A stretch of DNA of 63,780 nucleotides, taken from assembly GCA_020445765.1 (NCBI GenBank), contig JAGRFY010000152.1, positions 1 to 63,780 of the forward strand. Reading direction: 5' to 3'. Position numbers and translations under genes: made by a program. The notes under the pieces are model-generated. The model did not search any database. It was not told where the DNA came from and worked only from the letters and a program-made list of their open reading frames with translations. Of the stretch, positions 53,748-61,951 are shown piece by piece; position 1 is the stretch's first letter, and every line of letters begins with the position of its first letter. The DNA comes from Rhodocyclaceae bacterium. Its GTDB lineage: Bacteria > Pseudomonadota > Gammaproteobacteria > Burkholderiales > Rhodocyclaceae.

Positions 53748-55211
53748 TCAAGCACCCGGTACCGGGTAGGTCAGGGTGACGGTGGTGCCCTGGCCTTCCA
53801 CGCTGCTCAGCATGATGCGGCCCCCGTGGCGCTCGACGATCCTCTTCACCAACTGTAGTCCGATACCCAGCCCGCTTCTCTTGCTGGTGAAGAAGGGCTT
53901 CAGCACCTGGTCCAGGTGCGCCCGCGGGATGCCGGTGCCGGTGTCCGACAGGGTCATCTCCAGTTCCTTGCCCTCGCGGCACAGGGCAGCCCGCACGTCC
54001 AGGCTGCCGCCGTTCGGCATTGCCTCGACAGCATTGGCGATGATGCTGTTGAACATCTGCGTCAGCAATTGGGCATCCCCTTTGACCGGGGGAAGCGCAT
54101 CGGCGATATGCACCTGCGACCGGATGTGCTGTCGGGCCATCGTGCGCTCGAAGTTGTCGAGACTGCGGCGCACCGTGTCGCCGAGGTCGACCTCGAACAA
54201 CTCGCCGCGCTCGGGGCGGGCGAACAGCAGCATTTCGCGCAGCCACTGGCCGATGCGATCCACCTCGAGGATGACATCGCGGGTTGCCTCGCGACCGATC
54301 TCGGTGGTCTCCTCCTCCAGCGCCAGTTCGGCACTCGAGCGAATCGAGGCCAGCGGATTGCGGATTCCGTGGGCCACCGCAGTGGCCATCTCGCCGACCG
54401 CCACCATGGTTTCCGACTCCACCAGCAACGCGTGCTGCCGACGCATGACCGAAGCGGCCCGGTGCACGACCCAGAACAAGGTCGTATAGAGGAAGACGCC
54501 ACTGGCCAGCGCAATGCTCCAGACCAGCCATGTGCCACCGCGGATGGTCTCGAACAGTGCGGTCGGCGCGCGGTAGATCTCGACCACGCCCACCACCATG
54601 CTGTGATCGTGCGCCCAGATCGGCACGTAGTTTTCCACGAAGTCGGTGACGCCGTCCTTGAAGAAGGCGTGCTCGTTCTTGGTCGACTTGGCCACCTTGC
54701 CGAGTTCGACCACCATCTGTCCGCGCAACGCTTCTTCGAGTTCGTCGTTGTCGACGAAGCGCCGCCCCACCAGGGCGAGGTCGTTCGACCACACGATCGA
54801 GCGATCGGGGGCGAAGACATTGGCCCGCAACACGTCCGGTATCTTGGTGATGTGGATGAACAGCTCGCCCAGCCCTTCCTCGTCGCTGAGCAGCTCGGGG
54901 CGATCGAAGGCCAGATCGGGCTCTTCGTGCTCGGCAATGCTCTGAATCAGTTCAGCCGTCACGATCGCATCGCGCTGCACCAGGGCGCGCTCCATGAATC
55001 GCGACAGCAGCAATGCCGCCACACAGCAGATGACCGATATCGAGATCAGGCTGAGCAGCGCAAAGGAGCGGACGAGGTTGGTGGGCTTGGGCACTTCCCG
55101 CATGTGCCGGGAGGCGTCCCCGGTGCCGTCCGTCGCCTGGGTGCGCGGTGCTGCCCCGTCGCCGGAGCCCGCGTGTTGACTGGACTCCGGGCGGTTGGAT
55201 TCTTGCGCCAT
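53748..55211 (-). CDS. Membrane sensor histidine kinase (PrsK/NtrB-like)
   Basis: Inner-membrane kinase of 487 residues. Two membrane segments (about 48-70 and 228-250) flank a periplasmic sensor region of about 160 residues. The dimerisation/phosphoacceptor helix reads MATAVAHGIRNPLASI, with Gly after the phosphorylated His instead of the usual Glu. The ATPase domain is complete: SIIANAVEAMP, DTGTGIP, and KRSGLGIGLQLVKRI. The ATG at 55211 is preceded by GAGAGG. It is paired with the REC-only regulator next door and close to a PEP-CTERM gene. Signal and output are unknown. Confidence 0.92.
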   Translation of the reverse strand: MAQESNRPESSQHAGSGDGAAPRTQATDGTGDASRHMREVPKPTNLVRSFALLSLISISVICCVAALLLSRFMERALVQRDAIVTAELIQSIAEHEEPDLAFDRPELLSDEEGLGELFIHITKIPDVLRANVFAPDRSIVWSNDLALVGRRFVDNDELEEALRGQMVVELGKVAKSTKNEHAFFKDGVTDFVENYVPIWAHDHSMVVGVVEIYRAPTALFETIRGGTWLVWSIALASGVFLYTTLFWVVHRAASVMRRQHALLVESETMVAVGEMATAVAHGIRNPLASIRSSAELALEEETTEIGREATRDVILEVDRIGQWLREMLLFARPERGELFEVDLGDTVRRSLDNFERTMARQHIRSQVHIADALPPVKGDAQLLTQMFNSIIANAVEAMPNGGSLDVRAALCREGKELEMTLSDTGTGIPRAHLDQVLKPFFTSKRSGLGIGLQLVKRIVERHGGRIMLSSVEGQGTTVTLTYPVPGA

Positions 55212-55657
55212 AGATGCCTCTCGGGCTTCGCGCGCAGGCGGAACGGCCCGGGCGAATGGGGGAGTGGCCTTGCTGTGTGCAGGTGCTGTGCCAGATGCTG
55301 TTGCGGCACGACGGTCGAAGCATTTCGCCAAGGAATCAGCGTCATGGCGCGCCCCTGTGGCATCGGAAGCGCGGCGCTCTCGTGCCCGGTGTAGGGCAAA
55401 TGCCCCGAAAATTGGTCCTTTGCCCCGGATCGAATCCGTCCTTGCCTGCGGCCGAGCAGGGATGCCGATCTGCCGTCGGGCCTCGCCTGGCGTGCGCGAG
55501 TGTCGCTGCAAGCCGCGAAAAAAGCGCCCCGGACAGGGCCGGGGCGCCATCGCCGGGCAGGGCTCTCGGGCGGCCGGCATCGGCCCCAGCGCAGATTGCG
55601 TCCGGATGTCCAGGCAGTGCCTGACGGCGGGGGTAGCCCGGGGCCGAGGCGACGCGC
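55212..55657. other. Intergenic region with a strong minus-strand terminator
   Basis: The 446 bases between the small exported protein gene and the sensor kinase gene contain no recognisable gene. An intrinsic terminator for the upstream small gene lies at 55518-55547. The kinase promoter should lie in its left part, but no clear hexamers were found. Confidence 0.5.
55518..55547 (-). terminator. Rho-independent terminator of the small exported protein gene
   Basis: A 9-bp perfect GC-rich stem (GCGCCCCGG and CCGGGGCGC) with a 6-base loop, followed on the minus strand by six T. It is about 110 bases after the stop at 55658. It is the only hairpin in the window with a proper T-run. Confidence 0.8.
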
Positions 55658-55900
55658 TCAGATGCCGAGCATCTTCATCGCCTTGGCCAATGCGGCTTCC
55701 GATTCCGGATGCTTGCCGGCCTTGTGCAGTTCTTCGCCTTCGGCCCGCAGCTTCTTCACTTCCTCCATGTCGGCCGTCGACATCTGCGGATGTTCGGCCA
55801 GTGCGGCGTCGATCGCCTTCATGTCCTTCGGGCAGTGCCGCGCCCATGCACTGGTGGACATCACCGCGGCCAGCGCAACCAACAGCAAGCGCATCTTCAT
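55658..55900 (-). CDS. Small exported helical protein
   Basis: Protein of 80 residues with a signal peptide (about 1-20, ending AWA) and a mature part of about 60 residues. The mature part is helical and Lys/Glu/Ala-rich, with one Cys near its start (RHCPKDMKAIDAAL) and a Met-rich C-terminus. AAGGAGAG precedes the ATG. A short hairpin (55920-55939) lies in the leader, and a strong terminator follows the gene. This looks like an independently expressed periplasmic or secreted small protein. The family is not recognised. Confidence 0.75.
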   Translation of the reverse strand: MKMRLLLVALAAVMSTSAWARHCPKDMKAIDAALAEHPQMSTADMEEVKKLRAEGEELHKAGKHPESEAALAKAMKMLGI

Positions 55901-55919
55901 CGTGCTCTCCTTCGACTGC

Positions 55920-55939
55920 GCCCGGCTTCGAAACCGGGC
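55920..55939 (-). promoter_or_regulatory. Hairpin in the leader of the small exported protein gene
   Basis: GCCCGG, loop CTTCGAAA, CCGGGC forms a 6-bp stem about 20 bases before the start codon, just upstream of the Shine-Dalgarno sequence. It could modulate translation. Confidence 0.3.
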
Positions 55940-56124
55940 AGGTGGCGTTCCGGCGCTTGGCGGCCGGGCCGGATGCCGGCAGGCGCCGGTTGTTGCGGCG
56001 TCTGCGCGGTGAACAGTTCGCCTTCGCGCTTATTCCCACGCACTGCAAGCAAACATGTCCGGGGCCGGTTGGTCGGCGCAGAACACCCGTTTCAACCACA
56101 GGTGAACACAATTCGATACTTTCC

Positions 56125-56152
56125 TTGCGCTCCGCCAGCGGCAACCTAGAAT
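56125..56152 (+). promoter_or_regulatory. Candidate promoter for the 105-residue protein gene
   Basis: TTGCGC, 16 bases, TAGAAT, followed 44 bases later by the ATG at 56197. The -35 matches only in its first half. Confidence 0.4.
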
Positions 56153-56196
56153 GGCTCGCTCATCAAGGATATCCATGCTCCAGAAGGAGGAAGGCC

Positions 56197-56514
56197 ATGC
56201 CGCATCACGTCGTCGTCGCCTTCGGTGACCAACGCGAGTACGAGTTCGCGCTCACCGATGACGAGGTCGCGCGACTCAGCCCGGATCAGGCCCGGGAATG
56301 GCTCGCGCAGGAGTTCGAAGATCTCGAATGCACGCCCAGCAACCCGATGGGCAAGGTGCTGGTGCTCGACATGATCCTCAACGTCGCCAAGTTCGGCGGC
56401 GAGAAGCGCTTCATCGAAGCCGGCGATTGGGCGAAGCAATTCGCGCGGTCGACGGCAGCGGCGCTGGCGCGGCCGGTGGTGAGGGTCGACGTCGCCGGAT
56501 TCACGGTCGGCTGA
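56197..56514 (+). CDS. Small conserved-looking cytoplasmic protein
   Basis: Protein of 105 residues with no signal peptide. The N-terminus VVVAFGDQREYEFALTDDEV looks beta-hairpin-like, followed by helices and a final beta segment VVRVDVAGFTVG. AGGAGGAAGG before the ATG at 56197 sets the start; a much longer in-frame opening upstream lacks normal composition. A candidate promoter precedes it and no operon partner is on the same strand. The family is not recognised. Confidence 0.7.
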   Translation: MPHHVVVAFGDQREYEFALTDDEVARLSPDQAREWLAQEFEDLECTPSNPMGKVLVLDMILNVAKFGGEKRFIEAGDWAKQFARSTAAALARPVVRVDVAGFTVG

Positions 56515-56547
56515 GGTGCGACGGCAGGCGGCCCGCACGCCCTGGCC

Positions 56548-56748
56548 TCAGCCGAGCAGCGTCGTCACCAGCCAGATCATCAATACCCCGATCGCGATCG
56601 CGACGATCACGGCCTTGCCGGAAGCCGGATGGCGCCGGTCATTGGCGGGCAGCGGATGGGCCTGCTCGAAGCGCTCGCGCATGCGAGCGAGGCGGGCCTC
56701 CTTGGTCTTGTGCGGGGCGCGAAACGGTGAGACGGGGTCCTTGGCCAT
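56548..56748 (-). CDS. Small C-tail-anchored membrane protein
   Basis: Protein of 66 residues. A basic, helical N-terminal part (RAPHKTKEARLARMRERFEQ) is followed by one hydrophobic segment at the C-terminus (about 46-65, VIVAIAIGVLMIWLVTTLL). It lies 24 bases after the PlsC-like gene on the same strand, so it may be co-expressed with it. No family is recognised. Confidence 0.6.
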   Translation of the reverse strand: MAKDPVSPFRAPHKTKEARLARMRERFEQAHPLPANDRRHPASGKAVIVAIAIGVLMIWLVTTLLG

Positions 56749-56772
56749 CGAAATTTCCTGCGGGGCGCCCGA

Positions 56773-57519
56773 TCACTCGAGAAAGCGCCGGTTCCATTCG
56801 CTGAAGCGCCGATAGGCCTCGGCCTTCATTTCGTACTTGTCGGCAAAGTCCTCGGGCAGCAGCGGGTCGAAGACATGATAGTTGGCGCGATTGTTCACCG
56901 TGAACATCATGTGGCGGATCTTGTCCGGCAAGGTGTGCGGATCCTGCCACTCGAAATCGTCCTGCGCCTCGTAATGCAGGAACACCGGCAGGATTGGTAC
57001 GCCGGTGCGCATCGACACGTCGAAGGCGCCGGACTTGAACGCATCGTGCAGCCGCCGCCCCTTGCAGCCACCCTCCGGGTACAGCGCCAGATTGCGCCCC
57101 GCCCTCACCGCGTCGACCATGACGTCGATCGCCTGCTGGCGTGATTCGGCATCGTCGCGGTCCACATACAGCGTGCCGGCGGCGACGCTGATGCGACCGA
57201 CCACGAACCAGTCCTGCACCTGCACCTTGGCCAGCGAGACCACGTCGAACAGTGCAGGAATGCCGATGTCCTCGAATGCCGACGGATGGTTGGCGATCAG
57301 GATGTAGTGCGAAGGCAGCGGCACGCGGTTGTGTTGGTGCAGGCGCAGGTCCACGTCGAGTGCCCGGACGAAGCTGCGACACCAGACGTGGAACAGCGTG
57401 GCCACCGGGTGGCGCGGCCCGCGCCAAGGCAGGTAGGTGAGCAGGTAGACGATCGCGGTCAGCACGACGAAATCGAACCAGCCGACGGCCTTGCGCAGCC
57501 AGCGCAACAGGATCAGCAT
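56773..57519 (-). CDS. plsC: 1-acylglycerol-3-phosphate acyltransferase (PlsC family)
   Basis: Membrane acyltransferase of 248 residues that would acylate lysophosphatidic acid in phospholipid synthesis. An N-terminal hydrophobic segment (about 12-32) is followed by motif I NHPSAFED (HX4E rather than the more usual HX4D). Motif II is around VDRDD, and motif III is YPEGG with the expected Glu-Gly. Later text VPILPVFLHYEA fits motif IV. The HX4E form is a variant and may affect activity, or the downstream Asp may substitute. Confidence 0.88.
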   Translation of the reverse strand: MLILLRWLRKAVGWFDFVVLTAIVYLLTYLPWRGPRHPVATLFHVWCRSFVRALDVDLRLHQHNRVPLPSHYILIANHPSAFEDIGIPALFDVVSLAKVQVQDWFVVGRISVAAGTLYVDRDDAESRQQAIDVMVDAVRAGRNLALYPEGGCKGRRLHDAFKSGAFDVSMRTGVPILPVFLHYEAQDDFEWQDPHTLPDKIRHMMFTVNNRANYHVFDPLLPEDFADKYEMKAEAYRRFSEWNRRFLE

Positions 57520-57532
57520 CGGCCGCCCGGCC

Positions 57533-58021
57533 TCACCGGTCGTGCGCGGGCGGCACCGCCGCCGGGATACCGAGGGCCGAGACCACGTCGATGCCGTCGC
57601 GGTCGAGCGCGAACGCCATGCAGGGCGCGCTCAGCACGGTCGTCGTCAGCATGCCCGGCTCCGGCTCGCGGGCGGCCACCGGCAGGGCCACGGTGCCGCG
57701 GCGGACGACGGCATCGCTGCCGGTCGCTTCGAGGCTGCTGCCGCCGTGGCGGCGGCTGCCCAGTTCAACCACGGCGACCAGTCGGCGGCCGAAGTTCACC
57801 TGTGGCATTGCCGGGCGCGGCAGCGCCGTGCCGCTGATCCGCTGCCATGTGGCGGCGAATGCGGCCTGATCGGTGATCAGCGTCAGTGCCGGGCGGGGAT
57901 CGTCGCGTCCGCAGAACGCGGAGCGGTGCAGCAACTCGGCCTCGACCCGTCCGTCGCCGGCGAGCCCGGCACAGGCCGTGCAGCCGAGCGCGAGCACGGC
58001 GATCGTTGCCAGCGCCCTCAT
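57533..58021 (-). CDS. Exported PrcB-like lipoprotein
   Basis: Protein of 162 residues with a lipoprotein-like signal; two Cys, in LGC and TAC at about residues 14 and 17, could each be lipidated. The mature domain has text such as QAAFAATWQRISG and RLVAVVELGSRRHGG, resembling the C-terminal domain of protease-complex subunit PrcB. Its start overlaps the stop of the subtilase gene by four bases (ATGA), so the two are coupled. A role as a protease partner or inhibitor is inferred from that pairing. Confidence 0.7.
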   Translation of the reverse strand: MRALATIAVLALGCTACAGLAGDGRVEAELLHRSAFCGRDDPRPALTLITDQAAFAATWQRISGTALPRPAMPQVNFGRRLVAVVELGSRRHGGSSLEATGSDAVVRRGTVALPVAAREPEPGMLTTTVLSAPCMAFALDRDGIDVVSALGIPAAVPPAHDR

Positions 58022-60615
58022 GGCCCGGCCCCGGATGCAGGCTTCGGCCGCAGGCGGTAGCCCCGCGGTGGTATCGTCGTTGCGGCGCTGCCGCGCAGCG
58101 CACCGCTGGCACCGATCGACATCGCCAGGCCGGCGACGTCGTCCGCTGCCACGCTGAGGACGTCAGGTGCGCTCGATACCGGCCAGGCACCGCAGCTCTC
58201 GCCCGGGCCGCAAATGAAATCGTCGTTGTCGAGGTCGCTGCCGGCCACCAGGAAGTAATCGCCGGCTGCGACCCCATCGAAGCGGAAGCTGTAGCGCCCG
58301 TTGCTGGCAGCCGCATCCACCTGTGCCAGACTCAGGTCGCTCGCCGGGTCGAGCAACAGGAAATACACTCGCCCGACATCGCTGGCAGCTGCCGTGGCAG
58401 TCACCAACATCGTCACCGGCACGGTGTGGCTGCCGATGTTGCTGGTAATCGTCAGGCGTCCGCCATAAGCGCCGTTCGCCAGTCCGCTGCGGTCCACCGA
58501 GATCTGGAACGCGAGACCGCCGTTCACGCTGCTGCCGCCGCTCACCACGATCCAGTCGTCGCTGGCGGTGACTGCAGTGACGTCGAGCACGCCATCGCCC
58601 TGGTTCTCCAGCCGCAGCGTGCGCCCGGCGCTGCCGCTGCCGAAGTCGATCCGTGCCGGCACCGCCGCCAGCACCGGCGGCAAGGCGCCGCCGCCGGCGA
58701 GATCGCGCGCAGCGACCACCGCCTTGAATGCATTGATCAGCCCGTGGCCGAAGCTGTCGTCGCGTCCGGGGCTGCCGAGGTCGTCGGTGATCGCGCCGGA
58801 GGTCAGCAGCGTATCGACCTCGGCCGGCGTGATGGCCGGATGGATCGCCCGCATCAGCGCCAGTACGCCGGCGACGTGGGGCGCGGCCATCGAGGTGCCG
58901 TTGAGGAAACCGAAGGCCGGCTGGGCCGTGCCGCCGGAATCGTCGGCGTGGGTGCTGAGGATGTTGTCCGGGTAGCCGTCGGCATTCGCGTCGCCGGCGC
59001 TACCGCTGCCGCCCGGCGCGGCGACGTCGATGGTGTCGCCGAAGTTCGAGAAGTCGGAGCGATTGTTGGCGATATCCACTGCGCTGACCGAGATCACGCC
59101 GTCGTAGCCGGCCGGAAACGAGGTCCGCTGGCTGGCCTCGTTGCCGGCCGCGGCGACGACGATCACACCGGCCGCACGCGCCTGGTTCACCGCATCCTGC
59201 ATCTCCGGCACGAAGGCCGGGCCGCCCAGGCTCAGGTTGATGATGTCGGCCGCCTGGGCCGGCCGCTGCGAGGACACGTTGTCTAGACCGGCGGCAAAGC
59301 GCAGGCCATGCAGGATGTCGAACGCGGTGCCGCCGCCACGGCCGAGAACCCGGACCGGCATCACCCGCGCGCCACCGGCCACCCCGGCGACACCGCTGTC
59401 ATTGTCGGTGGCGGCGGCGATGGTGCCGGCGACATGGGTGCCGTGCCATGAACTGGCGCCCCCGAAGTTGCGGTCGCCCGGGTCGGTGGCATCGGCGTCG
59501 ATGCCGTCACCGTCCAGCGCCCGGGTGGCATCGCTGACGAAATCGAATCCGGCCACGAGTTGCCCGGCCAGATCAGGGTGGCTGGTCAGCACGCCGGTAT
59601 CGACCACGGCGACGATCACCGGCCGGCCGGCGCGATCACCGCGGGTGATGTCCCAGGCGGCGGGCAACTGGATCGCCGGGTAGTGCCATTGCAGCGGATA
59701 GAAGCGGTCGTTCGGCACCGCGCTGGCGGCGAGTCGGTAGTTCGGTCCGGCATTTGCCACCGCCGGCGCGGCCGCCAAGGTCTTCAGCTCGCGGATCGTC
59801 CGCGCCCGCGCGGCTTCTTCGGCCGGCAGTGCACGGCCGCTCCAGGCATTGACTGCGCGCACGGTGGCGGCCGCAGCCTGCGCCGGCGGGCCCTCGCCGC
59901 CGAGCGCGACCAGCATCGGCATGCCGGCGCGGCCGGCCCGCACGCGCCGGCCGCCGAGTGCATTGGTCGTGGCCTCGGGGGTCGCGGTGCTGTCGGCAAG
60001 GCTGACGATGGCCTCGTCCGGCACGAAATCGTGTGCCCGGTTCCAGCGTGGACGGCGCAGGTCGGCAGCCGAGAGTTCGGCACCGAGCGACAGTTCATAG
60101 GTGCTGGCGCCGGTCAGGGCCTCGACCAGGACCAGATAGCTGCCGGACGCGGGGACGACGATCAGTTCGTCCCGGTCGATGCCCTCGGACGATGCGATGG
60201 TGTTCAGATCGAGATCGAGCAGGAAGATGTCGAGATCGACCGCGGTGCGATCCGTTTCGTCCCAATTGCCGATGGTTAGGGCGATCGCCTGCCCTTCCGC
60301 CAGGTCGACCCGATAGCCGTCGAAGAAATCGGCCCGGCTCGAGAAGCGGCCGCCGGGCTGGCCGAAGGGTACCGCCGAGGCAAAGCCGGTCAGCGTCACC
60401 GGATTCGGGATTGGCTGGGCGTCATCCGGACTGTCGTTGCTGGCGAAACGGGTGTTCGGGTCATTGACGTCGCTGTCCACCGCAAGGCCCTGTGGCAGCG
60501 TGGCGGTGCCGGACACGCTCGGGCCGTCGACGCCGCCCTCACCGTCGCCACCCCCGCCGCCGCAGGCGGCCACCAGCAGGATCGGAAGCAGCAGGAGGAT
60601 CGAACGCAGTGACAT
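58018..60615 (-). CDS. Subtilisin-like S8 serine protease, lipoprotein
   Basis: Exported protease of 865 residues. It has a lipoprotein signal with lipobox VAAC (Cys about 18) followed by a Gly-rich tether. A beta prodomain-like region (about 60-330) comes next. The S8 catalytic domain (about 330-600) has an intact triad: Asp in VAVVDTGVLTSHPDL, His in HGTHVAGTIAA and Ser in NGTSMAAPHVAGV. The C-terminal part (about 640-850) is beta-rich, with Ig-like or BACON-like strands ending in a short DUF-like segment. It likely cleaves proteins at the cell surface. The PrcB-like gene overlaps its end. Confidence 0.93.
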   Translation of the reverse strand: MSLRSILLLLPILLVAACGGGGGDGEGGVDGPSVSGTATLPQGLAVDSDVNDPNTRFASNDSPDDAQPIPNPVTLTGFASAVPFGQPGGRFSSRADFFDGYRVDLAEGQAIALTIGNWDETDRTAVDLDIFLLDLDLNTIASSEGIDRDELIVVPASGSYLVLVEALTGASTYELSLGAELSAADLRRPRWNRAHDFVPDEAIVSLADSTATPEATTNALGGRRVRAGRAGMPMLVALGGEGPPAQAAAATVRAVNAWSGRALPAEEAARARTIRELKTLAAAPAVANAGPNYRLAASAVPNDRFYPLQWHYPAIQLPAAWDITRGDRAGRPVIVAVVDTGVLTSHPDLAGQLVAGFDFVSDATRALDGDGIDADATDPGDRNFGGASSWHGTHVAGTIAAATDNDSGVAGVAGGARVMPVRVLGRGGGTAFDILHGLRFAAGLDNVSSQRPAQAADIINLSLGGPAFVPEMQDAVNQARAAGVIVVAAAGNEASQRTSFPAGYDGVISVSAVDIANNRSDFSNFGDTIDVAAPGGSGSAGDANADGYPDNILSTHADDSGGTAQPAFGFLNGTSMAAPHVAGVLALMRAIHPAITPAEVDTLLTSGAITDDLGSPGRDDSFGHGLINAFKAVVAARDLAGGGALPPVLAAVPARIDFGSGSAGRTLRLENQGDGVLDVTAVTASDDWIVVSGGSSVNGGLAFQISVDRSGLANGAYGGRLTITSNIGSHTVPVTMLVTATAAASDVGRVYFLLLDPASDLSLAQVDAAASNGRYSFRFDGVAAGDYFLVAGSDLDNDDFICGPGESCGAWPVSSAPDVLSVAADDVAGLAMSIGASGALRGSAATTIPPRGYRLRPKPASGAGP

Positions 60616-60799
60616 GGCATCGGTTCCGGGAGGCGTCGTCGGACGCCGTCGTGGGGCAGTCTAACCCTCGCGCGGGCACCCATCCAAGCGGCATCGCGAC
60701 GCGTGGCGATGGTACCGGTTCGCGGCCCGTCGCATGCCGGCCGGTGCTCCTGTTATCGTTGGCAGGGCAACAACTCTCGAAGCCGCAACCACGCCCCCG

Positions 60800-61951
60800 A
60801 TGAAGCTCCTGCACACCGCCGACTGGCACCTGGGCCGTTACCTGCATGGCCGCTCGCTGATCGAGGATCAGGCCCACGTGCTCGACCAGCTCGTCGCGCT
60901 CGCCCGCGAACGCGCGGTCGATGCGGTGCTGGTGGCCGGCGACGTCTTCGATCGCTCGGTGCCGCCGGCCGAGGCGGTCGCCCTGCTCGACGATGTGCTC
61001 GCAAGGCTGGTGGTCGGCTGCGGCATCCCGGTCGTCATGATCGCCGGCAATCACGACAGCGCCGAGCGCATCGGCTTCGGCGGCCGTGTCAGCGAGCGCC
61101 AGGGGCTGGTGCTGCGTGGCACCCTCGACCGGCTCGAGCCGCTGGTGCTGGCCGACGCCCACGGCGAGGTGGCGATCCATCCGCTGCCCTACGCCGACCC
61201 GGTGATGGTGCGCGCACTGCCCGGCCACGATCAGGCCGGCGACCACCAGCAGGCCATGGCCGGCCTGCTCGACGACCTGCGCCGGGGCTTCGTCGCCGGC
61301 CGCCGCAACGTGCTGGTGGCCCATGCCTTCGTCGCCGGCGGCGCCGAATCCGAATCGGAGCGGCCGCTGTCGGTCGGCGGTTCCGGCCAGGTCGCGGCCG
61401 ACAGCTTCGTCGGCTTCGACTATGTTGCGCTCGGCCACCTGCACCGGCCTCAGTCGATCGCCGGCGGTCGCATCCACTACGCCGGCTCGCTGCTCAAGTA
61501 CTCGTTCAACGAAGCGGCGCACGACAAGAGCGTGTCGCTGGTGGATATCGCGGCCGACGGCGCGGTGACGATCGAGCGCGTGGCGCTCGCACCGCTGCGC
61601 GATCTCGGCGTGTTGCGCGGCGGCTTCGCCGGGCTGTTGGCGGGCGGTGACGATGCGCCTGCACGGGATTACTACCTGCGGGCCGAACTGACCGACACCG
61701 TGCCGCTGCTCGATCCGATGGCACGGCTGCGCGAGGTCTATCCGAACCTGCTCGAACTGCAGTTCGTCGCGCTCGACGCCGGCGGCGAGGCGCGCGCGGG
61801 TGGTCGGGACCATCGCCAGCGGGCACCGACCGAACTGTTCGCCGCCTTCTACCAGGAGCTGATCGGCGAGGCGCCGGACGACGCGCGGATGGCCGCCTTC
61901 GAGGCGGTGCTGGCCACGCTGATGCGGCGCGAGCGCGAGGACGCCGCATGA
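60800..61951 (+). CDS. sbcD: Exonuclease subunit SbcD
   Basis: Mre11-type nuclease subunit of 383 residues that, with SbcC, processes hairpins and double-strand ends. Phosphoesterase motifs are in order: TADWHLG (about 6-12), AGDVFD (about 46-51), AGNHDS (about 82-87), VAHAF and GHLHRP. The ATG at 60800 gives this motif at the very N-terminus. It overlaps sbcC by four bases. Confidence 0.96.
   Translation: MKLLHTADWHLGRYLHGRSLIEDQAHVLDQLVALARERAVDAVLVAGDVFDRSVPPAEAVALLDDVLARLVVGCGIPVVMIAGNHDSAERIGFGGRVSERQGLVLRGTLDRLEPLVLADAHGEVAIHPLPYADPVMVRALPGHDQAGDHQQAMAGLLDDLRRGFVAGRRNVLVAHAFVAGGAESESERPLSVGGSGQVAADSFVGFDYVALGHLHRPQSIAGGRIHYAGSLLKYSFNEAAHDKSVSLVDIAADGAVTIERVALAPLRDLGVLRGGFAGLLAGGDDAPARDYYLRAELTDTVPLLDPMARLREVYPNLLELQFVALDAGGEARAGGRDHRQRAPTELFAAFYQELIGEAPDDARMAAFEAVLATLMRREREDAA

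Noticed and set aside
55195-56514. 439-codon plus-strand frame ending at the 105-residue gene
   Set aside because: Only the last 105 residues look like protein and have a ribosome site; the rest overlaps a well supported minus-strand small gene and terminator.
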